Positions 1 to 12,800 of a DNA stretch of 64,000 nucleotides are shown here, piece after piece; within the stretch, counting starts at the first letter, position 1, and every line of letters begins with the position of its first letter. The DNA is from Brachypterus glaber (taxonomy: Eukaryota; Arthropoda; Insecta; Coleoptera; Kateretidae). Position numbers and translations under genes: made by a program. The notes beneath the pieces are model-generated. The model did no database searches. It was not told the origin of the DNA and was given only the letters and a program-made list of their open reading frames with translations. The stretch lies in assembly GCA_958510825.1 (NCBI GenBank), contig OY294044.1, positions 82,444,895 through 82,508,894 on the forward strand, read 5' to 3'.

Positions 1-489
1 TCCAGAATTTAATTTGCGGCAGTGTATGTACTATCTTGCTTGAAGAAGCAGACCATAGCAAAATAATTTTTATAAAGCCTGTTAGAAATTCTATACAGCA
101 TATCTCATAAGGCGGTTAAATACCACTATATAATGTCTATACAACCAAAAGGGGCCCTATTTTATAAAACATTTCAGTAATTTAGAAGTTTCTTTTAGTA
201 AAGTACACAACCATTATAAAATAATCAATGTGATGATTATAAAACGGTCCTATAAGTATTTTATAATGTAGACAGTATCCCTTATGCAATCACTTTGTTT
301 TCTACTGTTGAAGTTCAGAATAGAATTTTCACAAGAATATTTTATAATGCAAATTCATGACAAAAATAATTAATAATTATTTTACCAATGTTCTTAAGTA
401 ACTAAGTCGTTTAAGAACCATCATGCATTATGGTGTATCTGTGTATCATATTGGCATACATTTGTCAGGATTGTTTAAAAATAAAATAC
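1..489. repeat. Upstream flank with end of a dispersed palindromic repeat
   Basis: Positions about 31-58 match the right end of the palindrome at 38622-38838 (CTATCTTGCTT and CAGACCATAG shared). The remainder is AT-rich and no gene was seen. Confidence 0.45.
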
Positions 490-2465
490 ACTGCCCAGTA
501 AAAAAGCATTCCCATTTTTCACCTTCGAGCGTGATATGGATTTTTTATTATCAGATTCACTTTTAGCAACCTTAAAAATATACCAATTTTCACGAAAACT
601 ACCCCTCGCCCCTTACGTGGTGGAGTTTTATTATCAGATTCACTTTCAGCAACCTCAAAAACCTACCAATTTTCACAAAAACTACCCCCCGCCCCTTAGG
701 GGGTGAATTAAGATTTTTTATTATCAGATTCACTTTCAGCAATCTCAAAAACCCCTATATATCAATTTTGAAGAAAATATTTAAAAATATTTACCCCCTC
801 TACCCCTCGGAGGTGGAGTTAGAAAAACAATCCCGAGCGAGAACTTTTGGTAACATACCTGTATGCTAAATTTTAAGTCTCTAGCACAAAGCGTTCTAAA
901 GTTATTGTGCCCACAAGATTTCCCGGACAGAACGATCGACCGACCGACCTTTTTTTTTTGCTTGAAATTGATTTATATCGACATAAAACGGCATAAAACG
1001 CAAAAATAAGCAAAAAAAAATTGAAAATTTTTGCACGAATGCAAGACTTTCCGAAATTTTGAAAATTTTGCAAAATGGGAAAGCAAAATAAATATAATAT
1101 ATAATATATATTATATTTTTTTAATGGTTGAATTTTTAACTTAAACAAAAAATATACCTATTGTTTTTCTTGTGTTAAACAAATTTTTCTATATATTTAA
1201 AAAATGTATTTTTATTTGGCATTTTTACGTTTGTATGTGAATTCTACACAATGGCAGCGATTTCTGAACAGCTGAACGCTTAATAAATATGGCGTATGGT
1301 AATACAATAATTTTGTGTCATTAGAAACGTTATAAAATGCTTCTGTTTTCTTCCGTGCTCTATACGATATTAGTATAATGTTGTTTAATATAGGCCCCAG
1401 AAAACTGTTTATTTTTTTACTTCTGTGTAAAGTAACAATTTTATTCATTTGCTTAAAGAACTGCAATACAACTTTTTACATAACTTCCATTACAACTATC
1501 TTTTAATGTCAAAATTAAAAGTATTAGAATAGGTATCCAACTGTATTATAATTTTTATAAAAAATTAAAAAAAAAATATTTTTTAAAAGATTGTATAAAA
1601 CGTTATACAACCTTTACAAAATTTGAATATTTACAGTCATTTGTTCTGTAATATGAGTTGTAAGAATGTCTATACAACAGCATTATGGAAACCAGTCTTT
1701 TTTAATGAAAAAATTCTAGTTTTAAAAAATAAAATTGTTCTTCAAGCGGCGCTAGACAATAGTTATAAAATATTTCCGTTCTTTTAGAGGTCTATTTTGC
1801 TAGTTGGAAGGTTGGTCGTTTTGTCTGAGAAATCTCGTGGGCACGATAACTTAGGAATGCTTTAAGCTAGATACTTGAAATTTGGCATACATGTATGTTA
1901 CCAAAAGTTTTTGCTCAGGATGGTTTTTGGTAAACATTGGGGTAGCGCAAGCGGGGCATATGGGGTAAATACAAAAATTTTTCACAAAAATGGGGGTTTG
2001 AGGTTGCTGAAATTGAATCTGATAATAAAAAAAATCCGGCCTCTGTGGTCTAAGGCGAAGCGCGTTTGCTTTGTAATGCAGATGTCGCGGGTTCGAATCC
2101 TGCCTGGGGCATGGATGTGTCGTGGTGTTTTTAAAATTTACTTAATTACTACTTGATTGACTACATATAAATAGGCTATAACCGACATAGTTGAATGCCG
2201 GGGTGTACCTACCGAAGGGTAGGTACAACCTTTATTTAAAAAAAAAATAGTAGTTTTTCTGAAAACTTATATATTGGGGTTTTTGAGGATGCTAAAACTG
2301 AAGCTTAAAATTATTTTTTTCTAAATCCACCCCCTGAGGGGCGGGGGTAATTTTCGTGAAAATTGGTATATTGTGGTTTTTGAGGTTGGTGAAAGTGAAT
2401 CTTATAATAAAAAATCCATTTCTCGCGCCGAGGTGAAAAATGGGAAAGCTTTTTTACTGGGCAGT
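490..2465. mobile_element. Foldback element with ACTGCCCAGTAAAAAAGC ends
   Basis: The ends are inverted copies: ACTGCCCAGTAAAAAAGC at 490-507 and its complement ending at 2465. Inside, arms of degenerate ~90-bp tandem units (GAAAATTGGTATATTG with a run of C/G) occur at 540-830 in reverse and 2235-2430 forward. A second inverted pair occurs at about 826-930 and 1815-1925. No transposase was seen. A half copy lies at 11600-11965. Confidence 0.7.
2039..2111 (+). repeat. tRNA-like head of a SINE
   Basis: 73 nt fold as a tRNA: acceptor stem 2039-2045/2104-2110 with one mismatch, T arm 2087-2103 with loop TTCGAAT, anticodon stem 2065-2069/2078-2082. The B box GGTTCGAATCC (2090-2100) is perfect. 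The anticodon loop has 8 nt and the D stem is poor, so this is not a normal tRNA gene. The following body to 2249 ends in an A-run, as in a tRNA-derived SINE of about 215 bp (2036-2249). Confidence 0.6.
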
Positions 2466-2490
2466 ATATTTTTCTTTAGTTACGTTTTTC

Positions 2491-3505
2491 AGTCCAGTCA
2501 AATAACGAGAAATTCCTAGGTTAAATTGCAATAAATGTACACGGGCTGATATTTTAAAGGGCAGTAGTGGATAGTAACAGAGCACTACTGTTAGTTTTTC
2601 ACCGGGTAATCTGCGTAAGGGGTGTCCGCTATTAGAGAGTAGTGCGGTTATCTTAGGATAAAAATGGATATAACCAATTTTGTTGAGGAAAAAATTTCCA
2701 ACAATTTTTGTTTAGGACATTTTTTAAATATATTAATAACAATCGAGGCATAAATATTCAAAAATGGCCATGTTGGGAGGGAAATTGTTTTTTTCGATTT
2801 TTCAGTGATATTATTCATCCGAGGATAAACTTGTAGCTCTTGAAATTCTCTATAAGTTTTATATATTAGGGAAGTATTTCGTAACGTAAATTTTGATCAT
2901 TTTGGACCCCCCCCCCTGTAACGCTATTTTCCTATACCGTTAACATGGGCGTAACACTCCAAAATGACCCCCACCCCCCCCCCCCTAGGAGCGTTAAGTA
3001 ATACTTAAACGTTCCCTTATGCATTTTCATTATTCTGTTACAGTTACAGTGGGCGTTGAAAGCCGAGTTGTGCTCTCTGTATCCGTACCAAAGTACCTAT
3101 GAAAATTTATAATATATGAAACATATAGAGAATTTCAAGAGCCTCAAGTTTGCTCATATCCTTCGATGCATAATATGGCTGAAAATCGAAAAAAAACTAT
3201 TTCATCTCCAACATGGCTATTTTTGAATTAACTCGATTGTTATTAATATATTAAAAAAGTGATCCAAACAAAAATTGTTGGAAATTTCTTCCTTAATATA
3301 ATTGGTTATATGCATTTTTATCGTAAGTTGCATTTTAAGCCACTCATCCCTAAAATTCAAGATAGCGGACACCCCTTACGCAAATCACCCGGTTGAAAAC
3401 TAACAGGAGGGTTCTGTTACCATCTAGGTTACCATCCACTATTACCTTTAAAATATCAGCCCGTGTCCATTTATTGCAATTTAAATTTATTATTTGACTA
3501 GACTG
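2491..3505. mobile_element. Foldback element with a MITE at its centre
   Basis: Two arms of about 370-450 bp are inverted copies: the segment beginning CAGTCAAATAA near 2495 and the segment ending TTATTTGACTAGACTG near 3504, including AGGGGTGTCCGCT at about 2618 and its complement at about 3365. The centre (2868-3018) is a copy of the GTTACGTAA-type MITE, apparently inserted near the symmetry axis. Confidence 0.75.
2868..3018. mobile_element. GTTACGTAA-type MITE
   Basis: About 150 bp with inverted ends related to AGGGAACGTTCAAGTATTAC. The interior pairs a C-run and a G-rich run (GTAACGCTATTTTCCTATAC, then ACATGGGCGTAACACTCCAA). Related copies lie at 7435-7748, about 24800-24932, 27187-27370 plus 29626-29653, about 29650-29742 and 60045-60131. 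Confidence 0.7.
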
Positions 3506-3722
3506 GGTTACTACTTTGTTTTGATCATAATTTTGTAAAATTTCCTTAATCTGTGCTGAATATAATTTTGTTTGAATGCATCTTAAAATCGTTATCTAAA
3601 GCATCATATTTTTATCACATCGTCCACAAACATTTTAACATAAACATTTAAACTGTAAATATTTTTTTCAGATTTGCATGAGCTAAATTTAATATTTATT
3701 TTCACCAAAATTAACTGCATGC

Positions 3723-3728
3723 TATAAA
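3723..3728 (+). promoter_or_regulatory. Possible TATA box of HIP1
   Basis: TATAAA 39 bp before the proposed HIP1 start codon. Spacing would leave a very short 5' leader, and the region is AT-rich, so chance occurrence is likely. Confidence 0.2.
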
Positions 3729-3761
3729 ATTGGAAGTATTTTTTTCTTAATTCTCTTAAAA

Positions 3762-3800
3762 ATGGCCAAAGAATATTACTCCAGAGATTATGATAAATAT
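3762..3800 (+). CDS. Hip1: HIP1 coding exon 1 (13 codons)
   Basis: ATG in a good context (AAAAATGGCC) opens MAKEYYSRDYDKY and runs straight into donor GTAAGT at 3801, phase 0. Exon 2 starts in phase 0 with AQALSKAINN. The junction RDYDKY-AQALSKA lines up with the family's N-terminus (human HIP1R has REQFDKTQ before its SKAIN motif). No better start exon was seen in the 20 kb between. It is too short to be found by ORF length. An upstream non-coding exon cannot be excluded. Confidence 0.8.
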
Positions 3801-6800
3801 GTAAGTATACTATTTTTGATAAATGTGTGGTTACCTAAAACATGAAATATGCATTGAAAAAAATAGTTATTTATGGTACTAGTGGTTAAAGTAAGATATT
3901 GCCCATGAGAAAATTAACCTGCGAGGCGTCAGCCAAGCAGGTTAATTTTCGAGAGGGCAATATCGGTTTACCCATGAGTGCCATACAAGGTTTTATCCAA
4001 TAAATAGCTTAGGAATTCATATTTTTATTAAAAATTTTAATGACATTTACAAGAAAATAATTTGACAAGTGACAGTTGAGTGGGTAAAATAAATAATTAT
4101 CCACTCAAAAAGTAAAAGCCACGCGGGGGTTATTATTGAGTTTATCTATTCAAAATAAAGCTGGTAATTGTCTTATTGTCTGTATGTATTGGATAAAAAA
4201 ATAAATGCCATCTTTCTATCTATCTTTTTAAATTGATGTTAAATAAATGAGTTATGCAAAAAAAAAGTTATAGTGCTTTTAACTTCAATACTCGTATCTC
4301 GAAAACAATGCATTTCAGGAAAAAAATAGTTTTAAACATTTTTTGAGCAGTTTTAAAAAATGTTTAATTTAAGCGCAAAATTAATTGGTTGTAATTAACT
4401 TAATTTTAACCAAAAATCACTAAAAATAGGAGTTTTACCTCATTCTTTACCCTTACCCCAATCGTTTACCCCCAAAATCTAATCAGCTCTTCAAAAGATA
4501 TGACAGGTTTACAAAAAAAAGTCAGGACTATTTGACCGGACCATGGTATTCCTAGGTATTTTGGCGCCCTGAATCAGATCCCGGGGTCAGTTTTGCCCCA
4601 TCACGTCAGGAAAACGAGATTTCAAGGTCATTTGGATGAAAATGGTGATTTTTTGGGAGCGGCCCCGGGACAACATCTCAACGTTCAGAAAGTATTCAAG
4701 ACCTACACAGTTACCCGTGAAGGTAACAGGTCGCTTGAGATATTTTTGCGGGGCCGCTTCCAAAAAATCACCATTTTGCCCTCAAATGACCTTGAAATCT
4801 CGTTTTCCTGACGTGATGGGGCAAAACTGACCCCGGGATCTGATTCAGGGCGCCAAAATACCTAGGAATACCATAGTCCAGTCAAATAGTCCTGACTTTT
4901 TTATTTGTAAACCTGAGTTATCGAGTTAATAGACAGACGAACAGACGAATTTTTTTTACCGAATTCGACTCAAGGTCTAAAACGTTAGAAATGTGAAAAG
5001 AACATGGTCAACATTTTTGACTTTGCACTCTTGGTAGTGCTGTAAATGCCGATGTAACAAAGACTTCATTTATTAGCAGAAAATCAAAATATTTAATGCA
5101 TATTTCTGTTTTTGTGGACGTTTTATCCGCTTTATGCATGGCTATTGTTGTTTCAAGTTTAAGATTTTTTGAACTTTTTGTAGCTTTAAGTTGGTTGTAC
5201 ATTGTAAGCATATGTATTCTTGTATGCTTTTTATGCATTTAATTTGCCAGGTGTTTGGTCACTGCAAAGACATCGGCCAGTCGGGATACGGCGCACTATG
5301 TTCCCAGGTAGAAAAAAAGTTTTTTTAATTATTTTTTTGATGAAATTAATTTTTAGAAATACTAAAAAAGCTATTTTTTTAGTAAAATGGAGTGTTTAAA
5401 ACTAAGAAATACTATACAGGGTGTCCCAGTTTTTTAAGATCTTAAAAAAATCTGCTAAACTTTTATTATTTTTATTATTTTTTTCAATAGAAATTAATTA
5501 ATATGTTAAACAGTAATTATTTAAAGTAAACTACTATTTATACAGTGTCCATTTTTTTAATTTATGTAAAGAATTAATTTTTTTGAAATTAAAAAAAAAA
5601 TACTTTCGGCTGTTTTTGACACCTGATATTAAAGCTACTAATTAAGTATCAAAATAAGAATACTTTTATATATAAGTGACGTCAGAGGAAGCCGGAGCCC
5701 AAAACTTATGAAACATTTTTTTCTTGATAACTTTAATTTATATGTACTTTTTTTATTTATCGAAAAAAATTAAATTATTTTGCGATATTTACTAGCCAAA
5801 TTTCAATTTAATTTCCTATATTTACTGAAAATAGACACATTTTTTAAATATGTTAAAAATCCCAAGTTTAAAAATATTTTTAGTGTCACCGTATATGGTT
5901 TGGTGTTTATTTCCAAAAAAAAGTCCAAAACATTTAAGACAAATATATGTTTTTTTAGGTAGAGAAAAGTTTAATAAATAATTTTAAGTCAAAATTAATC
6001 CATAGGTATATTAAAGAAACAAATATCCAATGGCGATTTCTCCCGTTAGATTAGACAGGGACAAAAATTCTACCCATAAAGGATAAAAGACATACATACA
6101 CTCCCACTTCCACCCAACCAAACAAATTCTGTATTTGTTCTTTGTTGAACAAATACAATATTTACTTGGCCGGGCGTAAAGTGTAACTATGTTAATTTTA
6201 TTAAAGAAATTACTGGCGCCATCTAAATTTTAGTAGAATTATCTTATTCTACAGATTCACATTAGCTATGTTCGTTCGTGCCGCTCAGTGCTACACTTTC
6301 CGGCCAACCAAATAAATACTGTATTCGTTGTATGAAAAACAAATACAGTATTTATTTGGTTGGCTGGAAAGTGTAGCACAAATGAGATAGAGATAGGGTA
6401 GACGTATTTTGTTTCATAATTCTAGTTGTAGAGAGCTCCATTAAAAACACTTTTCCTACTTGGGAACATAGTGCGGCGTTAAGAATCACAGGTGGTTGGC
6501 CTATTTAGTTACTTAGTAGGTAGTGCTTGATGCAAAAATGTCTTAGGGCCAGGGAGTTTTCACCTTGTTTATGGTTAAAATACACGGTCGGTCGTAAGTA
6601 ATGAAAAACGTTTACATAAGGCACAACGATTATTTTAAATAAAGCCTTTAATTTAAAATAACTATCTGGTAATTTTTATTATACTATTCACAGCGCCTGC
6701 GCTAGAATAGTATTATACGGTAGTTTCGAATTTTCCAAAATAGCCAAAAAACGTCCTAGACAAAAAAAATTTGGATACAAATGCGTTTCATGAAAAAATA

Positions 6801-9800
6801 AGAAACTTTTTTTTGTCCGTCCGATGTCACGATTTTTGTAGACAAAATGACTCAAGAACGAATAATTCGATCGACATTTTTCAGGAAAAATCAAGTTTTA
6901 TGAGGGGATCCCTATTGTTTTTGAAAGTAATCCCCCCCCAAAAACGCCCGTCACTCCGTCCGCCCGATGTCACGATTTTTGTGGAAATGAGAACTCAAGA
7001 ACGAATTTCCTGATAGACTCAGGAAAAATATATAAAAATAGTTCTATGAGGGGAAGATCCCTATTGTTTTTAAAAAGAATCTTTTCAGAAAAAGTTGCTG
7101 GGGGTTAAAAACGAAAAAACTATCTTTTTCAATTTTTTTTCTTTTACAAAAAATTATTTTTTTTTGTAAAAAAAATTGGTAATATTTTTTTTTCAAAAGT
7201 TTTTCGTTTATTCGAATGCGTATACATATCTTTACGGCTTTTATATATTTTTTTCTATTTTGCGACTCTTATAAGCTCATAATCACACGCATTTTGCGTG
7301 TTCTTCTAGGCCCATAAAAGGTCTCTACTTTTTTTTATTTTGGGTTGGTAACAGACAAAAGTCTATCTCTTGACGTTTGGCGTGCATTTGTGAACGTCGG
7401 TTTAAAGTTTAATTTTCTACAAAATTTTGTGTTTAGGGAGCGTTCAAGTATTACGTAACGTGCTAGGGGGGGGGGGGGTGGGGAGGTCTCGAAAACGTTA
7501 CGTGCGTTACAGAGGGGGGGGGGGTGTCAGTAAAAATGTTACATAACACTTAAAAAATTATAAACTTATGTTTATTGGATCACGTTTTTAACAATGATCT
7601 AGGCTTAAAGAGACGGATTCCTTGCAAATTTTATTGCACACGGCGTGGTTAACAGTTAACTAAATTCTCTAAACAAAAACAATTAGAGATGGAAAACCAT
7701 AATCAAAAATAGCCAAATTTTGCGTTACGTAATACTTGAACGCTCCCTTAGGTTATGTTTTACCGTGTTAAAATTGTGGCTTGGTTACTTGCAGTGGAAA
7801 AAAAAAGAAATTACTATAATATATATCAAAATAATATTCGTTCTTAGAATTTTAAACATGACGAAAACTGTAATGCCAATTCGAAACAAAAATCCCTAAA
7901 TCAGTCATCAATTTAAATGTTTTTTAAAATTTTAGAGCAAAATAGAAAAAATTGTATAAAGCACTCGTTTCATAACACGTTTTTAGCGCACTCGTGCTTT
8001 AGAAAACTCGTATGTTATGAAACTAGTACTTTAATATACTATTACCGGTCTCCTTGTTAAAGCGCGTGCGCCTCTAATTTGTTTTATTTTTGAAAAATTC
8101 CGAAAAATTATAACGAGCCCCTGAAAATAAATCTTTTAATCTTTGCTAAAAAATTCAAGCGAGCTGTTCTAATTATTTTTTTATGTGGGCCCGTTGCTAG
8201 ATTTTTTTTGTGCTGGCTCTTTTCTAAAAATCGAAGCAAGTCCTTCTAAATCATTTTACAGGGCTCCTTTGCTAGAAAATTAAAGCGGGCTTTTCTGTTT
8301 TTTTTTTAATCCGGGCCCTTCTATAAAATCAAAGCTGGCCGTCTTACTTCCTTTTCAATTTAAGTTCTTCAAATTATATTTTTACGTGCTTTTTGCTTAA
8401 AACGAGTTCCTTCAATTTTTTAGGTGGGCCCCTATATTTTACTCAATAAAAACCAAAATAGGGTTAAATTTGTTTAAATGTCGTCCAGTGGATGGATATT
8501 TGTACTTAATATGGCGTTTTCAAAAACAAATTTGTCAGGAGATTAGGAAATTTATATTATTATAATTTTGTATTTTATATACATATATAAAAACTGCTTG
8601 ACCGCGTTCCCTGTTCAATGATTATGTATATAATGATAGTTGCAATGAAAAAAACCGTTATGGGCAACTAGGAAGTGTACCCTTTTAATTATATTATTTT
8701 ACTTTCCTCTGACATAACAGACAAAAAGTACGGAAAATTTTATGAATTTTTAAATGCAAAAATTTAATAAAGAATAAACAGTTGCAACCATCTTATCAAA
8801 ACATCGGCACTAGTAATTTGAAACCTCGTTTGAAACGTTATGAAAAGAGAAGTTGTGAATCGGCAACCATTAATCAGGCCTATTCACATGTACCATTGAG
8901 ATTTGTGGCAATATTGACGAAAATTGCAAGGTCATTTACGTCAACTGTATTAAAACTGCATGGTATTGTAATTTTTGTCAATATTGAATAGATTTCAATG
9001 GTACATGTGAATAGACCTGAATACACCTGCGTGTTGCTTAATTTATTAAAGTTTGTAAGTCTGTATCCCCAAAACGTTATATTCTAGCAAAACGTATACA
9101 GGGTGTTCCAGAACTTTTAGAGGTAATTCTACATACATAAATAAAACAAAAAGTTCCCTTAAAGGTTGGTCCGGAAACGAGCCCTAAGGGAGCTACGGCC
9201 CTCTTAAGGGTGCATCTAAAAAATAACCATAGTAACGAATTTTTGCACATGCCTTAGCATTAATAAAGGCTATCATTTTATGTAATTTTTATTTGGTAAT
9301 TTCCCTTGTCGACAAAATCCTCAACATTTGATTCTTTATCCTCAACCAGTTGGGTGTAGTTTCGAAAACAGAGCCGGATTAACTATGGCCCAGGGCCCAC
9401 CACCAGAGGGGGCCCACCCAAGACTGTTTGGGTAAAAATTTAAATATACAAAAAATATTATTATTGCGGACGCGTCTGAATGTCGATGCATTATTAATAT
9501 TTTTTGTAAATTTAAGTTCTTACCCAAACCGTCTTGGGTGGGCCCCTCTGGTGGCGGGCCCTGTGCCGCCGGCCTGCCCAGTCCATAGTTAATCCGGCTC
9601 TGTTTTAGAAATTACACCCAACTGGTTGAGGATAAAGAATCAAATGGTGAAAAAGTGCTTTAATATACTATTTAAATTTTTGATGCAAAAAAACGTTGCA
9701 AAATTCGCCCTGCATTATTAAAATTTGTATTAGTGCAATTTTTAGTTTCAATTTTTGATGCTCAGTCTTAGGAGGTCTGACGGACCTGGTCCGTAGCTTC

Positions 9801-12800
9801 CTTAGATATACTAAAAAAACATTTTATTGGTTTAAACGAAAATATCTCGAAAACAATGTATTTCAGATCAAAATTTTCTATAACATTCTTTGAGTAGTTT
9901 AAAAAAATCTTTTATCTAAGCGCTTAATTACAAAATCCAATAATAGTTAACTTAATTATAACCAAAAAACGCTAAAAATAGGAGTTTTACCCAATTCTTA
10001 CCCCCTTACCCCTAACCGTTTACCCTCAAAATCTAATCAGCTTAAAAGATGATAATAAATACAGGGTGGCCCAAAAAAAAACCGGACACTTTTTAAACCT
10101 TCAAAACTTTTTTGCCTTTTGAGCGATCTTTACTTACTTTGAAATTAATAGGCTCAAAACATGTAAGATTCGGTTGATAATTTTATTTATTTAAATTATC
10201 AATTTTTTTAGTAAGAAACCTTTATCTAAAGGGGTTATTTTAAGGCAATGGGGATTAGAGCAAAATGTAAAAAATGATCACTTTTCGTCTGAATTACGTT
10301 AAATGGTCTTTCTTCAATAGTTATATGTATTTACCTTATAATTTAAAATTGTAATTTATTTTTTATAATTATTATTTCGATAGACTACAAATAGCGTTAA
10401 ATGGAATTTTAGCTTGAAAAAATTGATTAAGTAGGCGGTTATCTAAAAGTAATTTTGACATGTCTCAAAAAATAGTATGTCAAATTGAAAATATCAAAAA
10501 TTGTGTAGAAAAATACCTAAGAAATAAGTATAGTTTTTGTCAAAAAGAAAAAACAGTGATTTTGTGTTAAAAATGTTAACTTAAAATAAAGGATGATGGA
10601 AATTTTCATTAAATCAATATGGAATTATTAATACAAATAACCAACAAAGATTCTGTACCATAACATAGTTTTATATTATTGTTAGAAAATAAGACAATGT
10701 TTAATATAATTTAATTTATTTGTATAAATTAATAAATTTGTAATAAAAAAAAAATTCTTTAAATTATTTCTTCATTAAGCAAATACTTAAATCTTATTTT
10801 ATTTAGCGATTTCTTATTTCTCATGTTACATGTACAATTTTCGAATTTCCTTAGGTCATTTACAATTTTTGAGTTATTTAATACTCAGTTTTCTTATAAT
10901 ACCTATTTAGAATTCAGCTTTAACAATTTTCCCCTTTGTTTTTAAAGTAATTCGACATTTTTTCAGCTTTTTGGTCATTTGGTTAACTTTTTAGATTATT
11001 TTTTGAGAGATGTCAGATAAATAACACGCCTACTGAATCAGTTTTTTTACTTAAAAAAATTAAATATTGCAATTTGTAACCTTTCGGAAAAATATGAATA
11101 AAAAATAAACTACTATTTTAAATTAAAATTTAAACATACTCATCTATTCAAGAAAGGTCACTGAACATAGTGAGGTCGGAAAGTTATCATATTATACATT
11201 TTGCTCTAATTCCCAAAGCGTTAAAGCAACCCCTTCCCAAAAAGCTTAATTACTGAACAATATAATAATATTTTAAGTAAATAATATTATCTTCCAAATC
11301 CTTCATGTTTTAAGTATATTCATTTCAAATTTGGTATAGATCGGTCAAAAGGCAAAGAACTTATAACGGTTTAAAAAGTGTCCGGTTTTTTTGGGCCACC
11401 CTGTAATATGTGGAAAACCGCTTGTCGATATCTTTTTTAGAAATGGAGTTATTGAGTTTACAGACAGAAAAACGCAATTTTGCTTTACAATCTTGAAAAT
11501 TTTGAAAATTTCGCCAAGCCTTGTATTCGTGCAAAAATGTTCAATTTTTTTTTGCGTATTTTTGCGTTTTATGACGTTTTATGTCGATATAAATCAATTT
11601 CAAGCAAGTAGTTTTCGTGAAAATTGGTATATTGGACTTTTTGAGCTTGCTGAAAGAGAATCTGATTATAAAAAAACTCCATCCCCCAAGGGGCGAAGGT
11701 AGTTTTCTTGAAAATTGGTATATTGGGGTTTTTCAGGTTGGTGAAACTGAATCTTATAATAATATTTTTCTAATTTCACACCCTGTGGGGTGGGGGTAGT
11801 TTATGTGAAAATTAGTATATTGAGGTTTTTAAGGTTGCTGAAAGAGAATCTGATAAAAAAATGTAACTTCACCCCCTAAGAGGTAGGGGGTAGTTTTCGT
11901 GATAAAAAATCCATTTTTCGCAAGGAGGTGAAAAATGGGAAAGCTCTTTTACTGGGCAGTGTATTTTTATTGATTTCGACAGGAAGGTCTAATGCGTCGA
12001 GATATGTGGAAAAAATGGTCAAAAATTTTGACTTGTCGGCGATTATTTCAATTTTTTGAAATCGGGTTATAAATATGTGAGATATGCTAAAAAAACCTTT
12101 TACTGTTTTAAACGCCAACATCTCGAAAACAATGCGTTTTAGGAAAACGTTGTTTATAACATTTTTTGACCAATTTAAAATTATCTTTTATATAAGTGCT
12201 AAATTAACCAAATACAATAAAAATTTCCTTAATTATAAACAAAAAAACGCTAAAAATAGGCCCTATTTTTAGCCCCTTACCCCCAATCGTTTACCCTAAA
12301 ATCTAATCAGCTCTTCGGAATACGATAAGAAACAATATGCAAAAAACGGAAAGTCGATATCTTATGTAGAAATGGAGTTTACACCCAGACAGACAGACAG
12401 ACAGACAGACAGACGGATTGAATGTGAAAAAACGTGGTCAAAGATTTAGACTTTTCGGCGAAGATTTCAATACATCGACACTCTTAGTAGCACTAAGTGC
12501 CAATGTAATATCATTAGAAAAAAAAATAATCACATTTTTGCTTCTCCTGTAAAATAATAATTTTGTGGGTTAGGCCCTTATGTTAGTTGCACCCATCTCT
12601 CCTCATCCTTCTCCCACTTCTTCCCCCGCCCCCAACGCCAATTCATGACAGATGCAACTCCAGCATCAGTGAGCAGACTCACTCCCCCAATTATCCATTC
12701 AAACTAGTTCTATTTTAGACAAATGAGCCATAGGCACTGCGCCTGTCTCTTTAAGATCCAAACAAACTACTGATGATGTGTCGTTTTGACGCTCCATGCA

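Noticed and set aside
2039..2111. Functional tRNA-Thr gene
   Set aside because: 8-nt anticodon loop, mismatched acceptor and poor D stem; a SINE-like body and A-run follow.
12388..12416. CRISPR-like short repeats
   Set aside because: Simple (CAGA)n microsatellite without spacers; the genome is eukaryotic.
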